From: Bacillota bacterium | Lineage (GTDB): Bacteria; Bacillota; Bacilli; Bacillales; Cytobacillaceae | DNA length: 36,827 nucleotides | NCBI GenBank assembly: GCA_023389895.1 | Contig: JAEWDX010000270.1 | Span: 1-36,827, forward strand | Reading direction: 5' to 3' | Shown here: in pieces, positions 15,894 through 24,571 of the stretch | Layout of the letters: the number at the start of each line of letters is the position of its first letter | How positions within the stretch are numbered: the first letter of the stretch is position 1 | The notes under the pieces: model-generated | The model's database searches: none | What the model was told of the DNA's origin: nothing | The model's input: only the letters and a program-made list of their open reading frames with translations | Translations under genes and position numbers: made by a program

Positions 15894-16017
15894 AACGGTA
15901 GATTAATTTTGTAGCCTTTTAATGTTGAACAAATTATTAATTTACTAATACAACTACAAGCTAGATACTGCTTTTTTAATGAAAAATTTTATTAGAAAAG
16001 AGTCAATATAATAAGGT

Positions 16018-16060
16018 GGCCGTTGTCATACTTTCAAAAGTGTAACAACGGTCATTATTT
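16018..16060. terminator. Terminator of the M20D gene
   Basis: GGCCGTTGTCATACTTT (16018-16034) pairs with AAAGTGTAACAACGGTC (16037-16053) with wobbles, followed by ATTATTTATCCC and later TTTTT. It lies between convergent genes. Confidence 0.7.
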
Positions 16061-16080
16061 ATCCCTTTTTGAATAAAAAT

Positions 16081-16100
16081 ATTGTGAAGTCTTTCACAAT
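16081..16100 (-). terminator. Palindrome, terminator of the response-regulator gene (also a perfect Rex-type box)
   Basis: ATTGTGAA (16081-16088) and TTCACAAT (16093-16100) form a perfect inverted repeat. Read on the minus strand it is followed by ATTTTTATTC, so it can end the GlnL-like gene transcript. The core also equals the Rex consensus TTGTGAA-N4-TTCACAA, but there is no promoter or gene start beside it. Confidence 0.55.
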
Positions 16101-16152
16101 AACTATTCTAGGTATGCGCTAAATTAGAAATTGTTAGGGGAGTATTCATCTT

Positions 16153-17097
16153 TTATTCATCCATTGATTCTTTAGATTCTATATATAAAACTTCAATAAA
16201 TTTTTTAATATTTAATCTGGATGGAACTTGACATGTTTTTTTGCCTTCTAATTCTAGCATTTTCATTCTTACTTGAGTGAAATCGAAAAATTTAGAAGCA
16301 TAACTTTCAAATATTGGGTTTGCATAGTCAGTTAATCCTAAAGAAGCAAGATTATTTAATGCTTGGTGGATTGTTCTTCGAACCCTTTGTTCACTCGCTT
16401 TTGCTTCCTTATTAATTGCGCATGGTTCGGGAAAAGGAGACTTGCTGTTCTCGACAGCCACTTTCTCGAAAAGTTGTTTTAATGAAGGAAATTGAAATCT
16501 CGTTGGACAACTATTTTCTAAATTAAATAGATATTCAATAATATTCAATAAGTCATAATATCCGCTTTCTCCGCCAATCCCTAATTTCATTAATGTATTA
16601 TTCCCATAATGTATGATTCCGGTAGTATGAACCTTAAGCTTCGGTTCAAAAGTTTTTTCTTTTCCAGTTTCTTGGTGAAAGTTAGTTAAAGATTTTAATG
16701 ACTGTTGAATATTTATAATCGATTTCTCTTGTAAATAATGTTTCGTTTCTTTTTGTATTACGCTAACAACCTCGTACTTATTGATAGGCTTTGTAATAAA
16801 ATGATCAATCCCAAGCAGGTAGGCTTCAGCTACCATTTCCTTCTGTGCAATTTGAGAAATCATGATTATTTTCCCCTTATAATTGGGAGAAAGAGTCCTA
16901 ATTGTTTCTAGACCGTCTCTTTCATTCATTAACAAATCGATAAGTAGGATGTCAATTGCTTTATTGTTAAGGAGTTCATAATTTACATTGATACCATCTT
17001 CTGCTTCTCCTTCAACAGTACCTAATCCTTCTAGATTAATAATTTCAGATAACATTGCTCTAATTGCAGGGGAATCATCTACAATGAAAAACTTCAA
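16153..17097 (-). CDS. GlnL-like response regulator (receiver plus YcbB DNA-binding domain)
   Basis: A 314-aa regulator. The receiver has the acidic pair DD (7-8), phosphoacceptor D54 (LLID) and Lys in ITKPINK. The C-terminal half matches the YcbB-type DNA-binding domain of B. subtilis GlnL, ending in a region like NIKKFIEVLYI; the 314-aa length also fits. I chose TTG 17097 because GGAG stands 8 nt before it; a GTG at 17106 would overlap that site. It is the second gene after the kinase and nearly overlaps it. GlnL activates glutaminase and glutamine-transport genes from TTTTGT-N4-TTTTGT repeats; here similar repeats lie before aspA and the Dcu transporter, so those are the inferred targets. 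Confidence 0.85.
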   Translation of the reverse strand: MKFFIVDDSPAIRAMLSEIINLEGLGTVEGEAEDGINVNYELLNNKAIDILLIDLLMNERDGLETIRTLSPNYKGKIIMISQIAQKEMVAEAYLLGIDHFITKPINKYEVVSVIQKETKHYLQEKSIINIQQSLKSLTNFHQETGKEKTFEPKLKVHTTGIIHYGNNTLMKLGIGGESGYYDLLNIIEYLFNLENSCPTRFQFPSLKQLFEKVAVENSKSPFPEPCAINKEAKASEQRVRRTIHQALNNLASLGLTDYANPIFESYASKFFDFTQVRMKMLELEGKKTCQVPSRLNIKKFIEVLYIESKESMDE

Positions 17098-17102
17098 AAT
17101 TA

Positions 17103-18368
17103 TCACTCCATGTAATTGATAGTTTTTATTGGCAATTGAATGACGAAGGCTGTGTTTCGCCGTTTTTGATCTGAATTAAGTTGAATCTCTCCATTTAAGC
17201 TCTCAATCACTTCTTTAATATGGGATAGTCCAATCCCGTTAGATGCGATTCCAGAATCGTCATACTTCGTTGTATAACCGGGCTCAAAAACTATTGCAAG
17301 TTTATTCAACGGAATCCCAGGCCCATTGTCTTGGATTTGAAAAAAAGCGTTTTCATTAATTCTTTCAACTAAAATTGATATACGACCAGTTGTCTCGATA
17401 GCTTCGATCGAATTAGCAACAAGATTATTGATAATAGACAATACAAGAAAGCAATTATAGTGTGGGTGTTCTCCCGAAATGTTTACTTCAAAATGAATTG
17501 ACTTTTCTAGCATCTTTGCATATCTACGGTTGCATTCAATAGCTACATTAATAATTTCTTCGATTTGCATTAAATCGGTCGAGAGTTTTTTTACTTTAAG
17601 TTTCGATAATCCAGAGTAGATTCTTTGATGGTCTTTTTTTATTTCATGAATCTCTCCAGCGATATGCAGAGCCTCTTTTACATTTTCATTCCCATCGTTC
17701 ATTAAATTACGATAAAGATGATAGCAAGCTTTCGTAGTATTTTCAGCGTTTTTCATTGATTTTTTCAATTGCACCATTTCTACAAATAAATCGGAGACTA
17801 ATACGAGCATTTCTTCGTTTCTCTTTCTTTGTATAGCCTCAGTAATATTTGAATCCCGTAAGAGAAAAAAGTTGAAAAATCCTAATACAAAAAAACTCCG
17901 AAAAAAACTAGTAATAAAAATTGTGAAGAGCACATTTAGAGAAACCCAGTCACTTGAAAAATAATGTCTGAAAAAGATTTCTGCAATACTTGCTGTGTTT
18001 TCAAGCACCATTCCAATTAAAGCAATAATAAGAGGACGGTTGTAAAATGATCTTGTTTTAAAAAGGTGAAAAAATATTCCGAATACAAAATAATAAAAAA
18101 AGACAGGAGCATGATATTGTAGTTCCTCAGTCCAACTTACATTTGGTGTCCATAGAGTAGCTAAAGATGTACGGAATATGACAACGGAAATGCCGACGAG
18201 AAAACCTGCCTTTATCGGTTTTATTTTTTGTGACCAGAGTAAAAAAAAGAAAAAAATAGGTGTTCCCAAGCTGACACGAATATCCACCGGTAGTGGATAG
18301 AACTTAAATTCTCCCCCAAAAGACACAGCAAGCATTAAACAGATATAGATGAATACATTATTCCTCAT
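17103..18368 (-). CDS. GlnK-like membrane sensor histidine kinase
   Basis: A 421-aa kinase. The first ~170 residues are hydrophobic with about five or six membrane helices and little extracellular domain. A linker helix leads to a non-classical dimerisation/phosphoacceptor region EIHEIKKDHQRI (H241 likely phosphorylated), then an ATPase domain with INNLVANSIEAI, DNGPGIP (347-353) and GIGL (378-381). It resembles B. subtilis GlnK (YcbA), which senses glutamine. ATG 18368 has a poor ribosome binding site; a strong AAAGGAGG lies 54 nt further upstream in front of an in-frame ATT (18419). Divergent from aspA, so a C4-dicarboxylate or aspartate-type signal is more likely here than glutamine. Confidence 0.82.
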   Translation of the reverse strand: MRNNVFIYICLMLAVSFGGEFKFYPLPVDIRVSLGTPIFFFFLLWSQKIKPIKAGFLVGISVVIFRTSLATLWTPNVSWTEELQYHAPVFFYYFVFGIFFHLFKTRSFYNRPLIIALIGMVLENTASIAEIFFRHYFSSDWVSLNVLFTIFITSFFRSFFVLGFFNFFLLRDSNITEAIQRKRNEEMLVLVSDLFVEMVQLKKSMKNAENTTKACYHLYRNLMNDGNENVKEALHIAGEIHEIKKDHQRIYSGLSKLKVKKLSTDLMQIEEIINVAIECNRRYAKMLEKSIHFEVNISGEHPHYNCFLVLSIINNLVANSIEAIETTGRISILVERINENAFFQIQDNGPGIPLNKLAIVFEPGYTTKYDDSGIASNGIGLSHIKEVIESLNGEIQLNSDQKRRNTAFVIQLPIKTINYME

Positions 18369-18518
18369 TATACTCTTCTCTGTCAGTAGACCGTTTAGAC
18401 TCCCTACTTCATTTATAATGAAACTCCTCCTTTCCTACTAATCACCCTTTATATTGTAATAGGTTTTCACTTGTTATGGTGGGGGGGAATTATGACAATT
18501 CATTATAAACCGATAGAT

Positions 18519-18561
18519 ACTTGTTACTTTTTGTAGTTTCCGGTAGGTCACTCTTTATGAT
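18519..18561 (+). promoter_or_regulatory. aspA promoter with 10-bp-phased GlnL-type repeats
   Basis: ACTTGT (18519-18524), TTTTGT (18529-18534) and a degenerate TCCGGT (18539-18544) are spaced 10 bp apart. The last ends 11 bp before TATGAT (18556-18561), a -10 box without a good -35. The same geometry is found at the Dcu transporter promoter. The published GlnL site is TTTTGT-N4-TTTTGT. The rest of the ~270-nt leader has no gene. Confidence 0.6.
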
Positions 18562-18626
18562 AAAGACAACATAAATATTGAACCTTTCCTGTCGCTGCGT
18601 TCGACACCGAAACTTCTTATTTATTT

Positions 18627-18644
18627 ATGTTAAGTATTTCACAA
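18627..18644. promoter_or_regulatory. Degenerate Rex-like box in the aspA leader
   Basis: ATGTTAA-GTAT-TTCACAA matches TTGTGAA-N4-TTCACAA at 12 of 14 arm positions. It lies downstream of the proposed transcription start, where a repressor could block elongation. Confidence 0.3.
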
Positions 18645-18834
18645 GGATGGTGAATCGGAATTAGTCAATTATGGAACTAATACCACAGTTGCCGCTGTAA
18701 TCGCTTACTTTAGAAAATTCAACAATTTCATAGTATCAAGATTAGTTTCCGTTGTCAGTGAGTTTTGTATCGTTATTTTTATTAAGTACAGTTGCACTCT
18801 GAACTAGTTAAAAAAAAATATGGAGATGACTACA

Positions 18835-20259
<1,425 letters not shown>

Positions 20260-20346
20260 TAGTTTTCAAACCAGCAAGGATAAGAGTGTTCTTTGAAAAA
20301 GAATTATACACTCGAATACATTCGATAAAGAGAAATATGTATTGTA

Positions 20347-20376
20347 TTTTGTAACCTTATGTGAATTTACTAACAA
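20347..20376. promoter_or_regulatory. Weak GlnL-type repeat overlapping a Rex-like box before the flavoprotein gene
   Basis: TTTTGT-AACC-TTATGT (20347-20362) is one mismatch from the GlnL direct repeat. ATGTGAA-TTTA-CTAACAA (20359-20376) overlaps it and matches the Rex box at 11 of 14 arm positions. No convincing -10 lies at the spacing seen at aspA and the transporter. Confidence 0.3.
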
Positions 20377-20447
20377 GTTTTTGAAAATTAGATATTTCGT
20401 TAATTTTAAGGAAATAACTAATCTTAGTTAATTAAGTTTACTAGGGT

Positions 20448-20494
20448 GGATTCGCTAAAGAGGAGGTTCAATTCACACCTCCTTTAGTGAATCC
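20448..20494 (+). terminator. Long hairpin between aspA and the flavoprotein gene
   Basis: GGATTCGCTAAAG-A-GGAGGT (20448-20467) pairs with ACCTCCTTTAGTGAATCC (20477-20494): about 18 bp with one bulge and one wobble. It is followed by GATATTTTCC, a poor T-tract. It may be a partial terminator or a processing/stability element separating aspA from the downstream genes. It buries a sequence that looks like a ribosome binding site. Confidence 0.6.
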
Positions 20495-20530
20495 GATATT
20501 TTCCATCTAATAGATATGGGGGACGCTTTT

Positions 20531-22240
20531 ATGCTGAAATATGATGTAGTAGTAGTGGGTGCTGGAGGAGCAGGTATGATGTCCGCACTTTATGCTAGTA
20601 AGGATCCCAGTTTAAAGGTAGCTGTATTAAGTAAAATTTTCCCAACTCGTTCTCATACAGGTGCTGCACAAGGCGGAATTAATGCTGCGATGGGATATCG
20701 CGATTCTACTGATTCCGTTGAAAAACATTTCCGCGATACAGTAAAAGGAAGCGATTTTCTTGCCGATCAGGATGCAGTCGAGTTTTTTACCACTCATATG
20801 CCAGAGCTGATTTCTGAGCTTGATTATATGGGGGTTCCATTTTCTCGAGATGAAAATGGAAAGGTTGCACAACGTCCGTTCGGAGGAGCTTCAAGCCCTA
20901 GAACTTGTTATTCTGCAGATAAAACAGGCCATGTTATCCTCCACGCCCTGTATGAACAATGTTTGAAAAACAACGTGATATTCCACGATGATTGGTATTT
21001 GCTTTCACTTGCTGTTGAAAATGGCAATTTTCAAGGATTAGTTGCTATGGATATTCGTACGGGAGAAATTCACGTAATCCAAGCAAAATCTGTTGTCCTT
21101 GCAACAGGTGGATTCGGGCGTGTGTATTGGAGCCGGACGACAAATGCTATCAACATGACAGGTGACGGAACGGCTGCTTGTTTTAATATTGGAATTCCGT
21201 TAAAAGACCCAGAATTTGTCCAATTTCACCCAACTGGACTAGCTTCTACAGGTGTACTTCTATCTGAAGCATGCCGTGGTGAAGGTGGATATTTAGTCAA
21301 TAAAGATGGCGAACGTTTTATGGCTCGCTATGCACCTGAAAAAATGGAACTAGGACCACGAGATCTTGTCGCTCGTTCCATCGAGACAGAAATTAAAGAA
21401 GGGCGTGGCTTCGGTGAAGGCATGACCTCTTATGTACTGATGGATTTACGTCACTTAGGTGAAGAAAAAATTATGGAACGTCTGCCTCAAGTACGTGAGT
21501 TGGCAATGGACTTTGAGGGTGTTGATTTGATTAAAGAACCTGTTCCTATTCGTCCTAGCTGCCACTATATGATGGGTGGAATTCATGTTAGTGATTATAA
21601 AACATGTGCGACACCAATTGAAGGCATCCATGCAGCAGGTGAATGTTGTGCCGTCTCGATTCACGGAGCAAACCGTTTAGGTGGTAATTCAGTAGCTGAC
21701 GTTGTGTTGTTTGGTAAATACGCTGGTTTAGGAGCTCAAAAGTCTGCAAAAAAACGCTCCTTTACTTCTACAGCAAAATTAGAACAGGAAGCAGCTGAGT
21801 GGACCGCTAAATTCCAAGCAGTTCGAAAGAAAAAGACTGGAATCAATATGTTTGAAATCCGAGATAAAATGGCCGAAACCATGTGGTACAACGTTGGAAT
21901 CTTCCGTAGAGAAGAAGAAATGGTTGAAGCCTACAATACAGTTACAGAGTTGCTTGAACAATATAATGATGCTTATATTGGAGACTCCTCTGAAGCGTAC
22001 AATATGTCATTCATCAACTATGTAGAAATTGGTAACCTGTTAAAACTGGCAAAAGCCGTGGCGTTGGGTGCGATTAATCGGAAAGAGAGCCGTGGTTCCC
22101 ATTCAAGGGGGGATTTCCCAAATCGTGATGATGCAAACTTCTTACAACATACGTTAATTTATAACGAAGGAAAAGAATATCGTCTGGAATATATGCCGGT
22201 CACGATTACGAAATATCAACCGGAGGAGCGAAAATACTGA
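20531..22240 (+). CDS. sdhA: Succinate dehydrogenase/fumarate reductase flavoprotein subunit
   Basis: A 569-aa catalytic subunit. The N-terminal FAD-binding fold VVVGAGGAG, the covalent-FAD histidine in TRSHTGAAQGG (H42), the substrate region FHPTGL, GEGGYLVNKDGERF and the CHYMMGGI motif are all present. It interconverts fumarate and succinate at the dicarboxylate site. No twin-arginine signal is seen, so it should face the cytoplasm. ATG 20531 follows GGGGGA by 7 nt; ATG 20516 overlaps that site. It overlaps the next gene by 1 bp. Because aspA makes fumarate just upstream and a Dcu carrier is downstream, I favour fumarate reduction in vivo, but the sequence does not decide direction. Confidence 0.9.
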   Translation: MLKYDVVVVGAGGAGMMSALYASKDPSLKVAVLSKIFPTRSHTGAAQGGINAAMGYRDSTDSVEKHFRDTVKGSDFLADQDAVEFFTTHMPELISELDYMGVPFSRDENGKVAQRPFGGASSPRTCYSADKTGHVILHALYEQCLKNNVIFHDDWYLLSLAVENGNFQGLVAMDIRTGEIHVIQAKSVVLATGGFGRVYWSRTTNAINMTGDGTAACFNIGIPLKDPEFVQFHPTGLASTGVLLSEACRGEGGYLVNKDGERFMARYAPEKMELGPRDLVARSIETEIKEGRGFGEGMTSYVLMDLRHLGEEKIMERLPQVRELAMDFEGVDLIKEPVPIRPSCHYMMGGIHVSDYKTCATPIEGIHAAGECCAVSIHGANRLGGNSVADVVLFGKYAGLGAQKSAKKRSFTSTAKLEQEAAEWTAKFQAVRKKKTGINMFEIRDKMAETMWYNVGIFRREEEMVEAYNTVTELLEQYNDAYIGDSSEAYNMSFINYVEIGNLLKLAKAVALGAINRKESRGSHSRGDFPNRDDANFLQHTLIYNEGKEYRLEYMPVTITKYQPEERKY

Positions 22241-23193
22241 TGAGAACGATACGATTTACAATCAAACGATCCGATACGAAAAAGGTATGGTTTCAAGAAT
22301 ACCAACTTCCTTATGAAAAAGGAAAAACGATTCTTTGGGTTTTAACAACGATTCGTGAACAATTAGATCCAACACTTGTATTTACATCTGCTTGTCGCCA
22401 TGCGATTTGCGGAAGCTGCGCCATACAAGTAAACAAAAAATCTTTTTTAACATGTAAAACCTCTCTCGATGAACTTCTAGATACTTTTCAGACAAACAGT
22501 CTTCTCTTTGAACCGTTAAATAACTTCGAAGTGATTAAAGACCTTGCTGTTGCTTGGGAACCAAAGATGGAAAAAATGAAACAAGTGAAGCCATGGTTAA
22601 TTCCGACAAATAAAGGTAGTGTAGAAAAAGGTTTTACTCAAAGTGAAGATAATTTCCATAAAATCGCTTCTCCAACAGACTGTATTCTATGTGGTGTTTG
22701 TGCTTCAGAATGTAACCAACTTGCTGTAAATGATGGAACATATTTAGATCCATTCATTTTAAACCGTGCTTATCGTTTTGCAGTTGATTCAAGAGACCGA
22801 TCACCTGAAGAGCATATTCAACCAGTATATGAAAACGAGCTCTGGAAATGTTTGCATTGTATGCAATGTGTAGCAAGCTGTCCAAAAGAAATTCCTTTGA
22901 CTGACCAAATTGCCTACTTACGACAAGAATCCATCAAAATGGGTGAAGTTAATAACCAAGGGGCGAAACATGCCTTTGCCTTCCATGATGATGTACGTAA
23001 TAAAGGGCGCTTAAATGAAACGATGTTGCCAATTAAGACGGACGGACTATTGAAAACAGCAACGACAAAAGTACCTTTCGCCCTTCGGATGATCAAAAAA
23101 GGAAAAATTAATCCACTTCATATGCCAAAAGCAGTTGAAGGCATTAAAGGAGTGCAAGAGATCTACAAATATGCCGAGGAGGTTAGAAACTAA
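22240..23193 (+). CDS. sdhB: Succinate dehydrogenase/fumarate reductase iron-sulfur subunit, type E
   Basis: A 317-aa electron-transfer subunit, longer than the usual ~250 aa. The plant-type [2Fe-2S] ligands are C52, C57, C60 and C72 (ACRHAICGSC...TC). The next motif is CILCGVCASEC (C148, C151, C154, C158) and the last is CLHCMQCVASCP (C204, C207, C210, C214). C207 occupies the position that is not cysteine in classical subunits with a [3Fe-4S] centre, so the last centre is probably [4Fe-4S], as reported for type E enzymes. The C-terminal ~95 residues form an extra domain. Overlaps both neighbours by 1 bp, with GGAGGAG as ribosome binding site. Confidence 0.88.
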   Translation: MRTIRFTIKRSDTKKVWFQEYQLPYEKGKTILWVLTTIREQLDPTLVFTSACRHAICGSCAIQVNKKSFLTCKTSLDELLDTFQTNSLLFEPLNNFEVIKDLAVAWEPKMEKMKQVKPWLIPTNKGSVEKGFTQSEDNFHKIASPTDCILCGVCASECNQLAVNDGTYLDPFILNRAYRFAVDSRDRSPEEHIQPVYENELWKCLHCMQCVASCPKEIPLTDQIAYLRQESIKMGEVNNQGAKHAFAFHDDVRNKGRLNETMLPIKTDGLLKTATTKVPFALRMIKKGKINPLHMPKAVEGIKGVQEIYKYAEEVRN

Positions 23194-24077
23194 TGAGATA
23201 TGCATTTTTTCCAGGATGTACATTAGAATCAGCTGCAGGAGAGCTTATGATTTCAACGATGAAAGTCGCTGAAGCATTAGGAATCGAATTAATCGAATTA
23301 AAGGGATGGACATGCTGTGGGGCGAGCCATATTCAAGACGTTGATGACTTTCTAGCTACTAGTATTAATGCCCGTAATATCGCTCTAGGAGAAAAATTAG
23401 GAGTAACAAAAATTATCACTGTTTGTAATACATGTACACTAATGCTTCGGACTGCTAAGGATAAGGTTGATAAAGACGAAAAGTTACGTTATAAGGTAAA
23501 CCAAGGATTAAGAAGTTCAGGCTTGCACTATAAAGGGACAGCTGAAGTGACTCATCTATTATGGGCCATAATTGATGATTACGGTCTTGATCGTTTAAAG
23601 AAAAAAGTAAAACGTCCACTTACAGGTTTAAAAGTAGCGAATTTTTACGGATGCCATATTATAATGCCACCTAATATTATGGGATTTGAAAATCATAGAA
23701 ATCCACAATCAATGGAAATGGTTGCAGAAGTACTTGGAGCGGAAAGTGTTGATTTTGATCAACGTCTTGCTTGTTGTGGATTCCACTCTGTATTTCCGGC
23801 GGAAAAAGAAGTCATGAACTTAACAGGAAAGAACTGTTTGTCGCCGAAAAGGTCAGGAGCTGATTGTCTAGTTACACCATGCCCGTTATGTCAAATGCAG
23901 CTTGATGCTTACCAGCCAGATGCACAAAAAAATTTCGTAGAAGATATCACTATGCCAGTTCTTCACTTGCCACAATTGATCGGTCTTGCTTTAGGCTTAT
24001 CACCAGAAGAGCTTGCGATCCAGCGACATGTTGTAGACGCAATTCCAATGTTAAGAGAAAGCTTACAATTAGTGTAA
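23193..24077 (+). CDS. CCG-domain subunit (SdhE/MfrE/HdrB-like) of a type E succinate:quinone oxidoreductase
   Basis: A 294-aa protein with two cysteine-rich CCG domains. The first is C9, C41-C42-G, C78-x2-C81; the second is C154, C194-C195-G, C230-x2-C233. This doubled pattern is that of HdrB and of the SdhE/MfrE subunit that replaces the cytochrome b anchor in type E enzymes of Sulfolobales, cyanobacteria and Campylobacter/Wolinella. There are no clear transmembrane helices; membrane contact would be by amphipathic helices. It starts 1 bp inside the end of the iron-sulfur gene behind GAGGAGG, so stoichiometric expression is likely. It should pass electrons between quinone or a thiol and the iron-sulfur subunit. 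Confidence 0.85.
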   Translation: MRYAFFPGCTLESAAGELMISTMKVAEALGIELIELKGWTCCGASHIQDVDDFLATSINARNIALGEKLGVTKIITVCNTCTLMLRTAKDKVDKDEKLRYKVNQGLRSSGLHYKGTAEVTHLLWAIIDDYGLDRLKKKVKRPLTGLKVANFYGCHIIMPPNIMGFENHRNPQSMEMVAEVLGAESVDFDQRLACCGFHSVFPAEKEVMNLTGKNCLSPKRSGADCLVTPCPLCQMQLDAYQPDAQKNFVEDITMPVLHLPQLIGLALGLSPEELAIQRHVVDAIPMLRESLQLV

Positions 24078-24105
24078 AACAAGCTATATAAAGGGGATAT
24101 TTTCT

Positions 24106-24447
24106 GTGAAATATACCTATCAAAAAAGAGCTAAATTAGTTGGGAATGTTGACAGGGGTAAGTTATGGTTATTAAATCGTGAGGATGATTGGATTCATGA
24201 CCAATATGGTGAAAGCTATATTTATTATGGAATCATTCATAGCAGTGCAGCACCTTTTCACCCGTTATCAACATCCATTTCTGGATACTTCCATGATCAC
24301 GATACACAGAAATGGATAAAAGTAAAAGGGGGAATTGCTAACTTTAGACCGGGAGAAGTCGAAAAATCTTGGTTTGATAATATTGAAGATTCCTTGCAAG
24401 TAAAAATGAAAACAGGTGTTTATAAGTATTACAAAAAAATTGAATAA
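24106..24447 (+). CDS. Uncharacterised 113-aa protein, last gene of the fumarate reductase operon
   Basis: I do not recognise this protein. It is soluble, rich in aromatic residues (several Tyr and Trp), has many histidines (FHPL, YFHDHD) and no cysteine. GTG 24106 is preceded by AAGGGGAT at about 7 nt. It begins 28 bp after the CCG-domain gene and ends before a hairpin, so it is probably co-transcribed. Type E complexes sometimes have a small fourth subunit (SdhF), but I see no sequence basis for calling it that. Confidence 0.7.
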   Translation: MKYTYQKRAKLVGNVDRGKLWLLNREDDWIHDQYGESYIYYGIIHSSAAPFHPLSTSISGYFHDHDTQKWIKVKGGIANFRPGEVEKSWFDNIEDSLQVKMKTGVYKYYKKIE

Positions 24448-24459
24448 AAGAAATGTAAT

Positions 24460-24488
24460 AGAGGATCTTTCAATGTAGAAGGTCCTCT
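24460..24488 (+). terminator. Hairpin ending the sdh-like operon
   Basis: AGAGGATCTTTC pairs with GAAGGTCCTCT with a mismatch and a bulge. The T-tract downstream is interrupted (CAAATATGTTTT). Confidence 0.6.
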
Positions 24489-24571
24489 CAAATATGTTTT
24501 AAATTGAAAGAATCTTTCTTAAAATGTGAATTATTATACTAAAATAAAGCTAATTGAGATGAGGTCATTTC

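Noticed and set aside
16153..18368. Naming the two-component system DcuS/DcuR or CitS/T
   Set aside because: The kinase has no external PAS sensor and the regulator has a YcbB-type output domain, so it belongs to the GlnK/GlnL group.
24106..24447. Calling the 113-aa protein SdhF
   Set aside because: Position alone suggests it; no sequence similarity to known SdhF that I can see.
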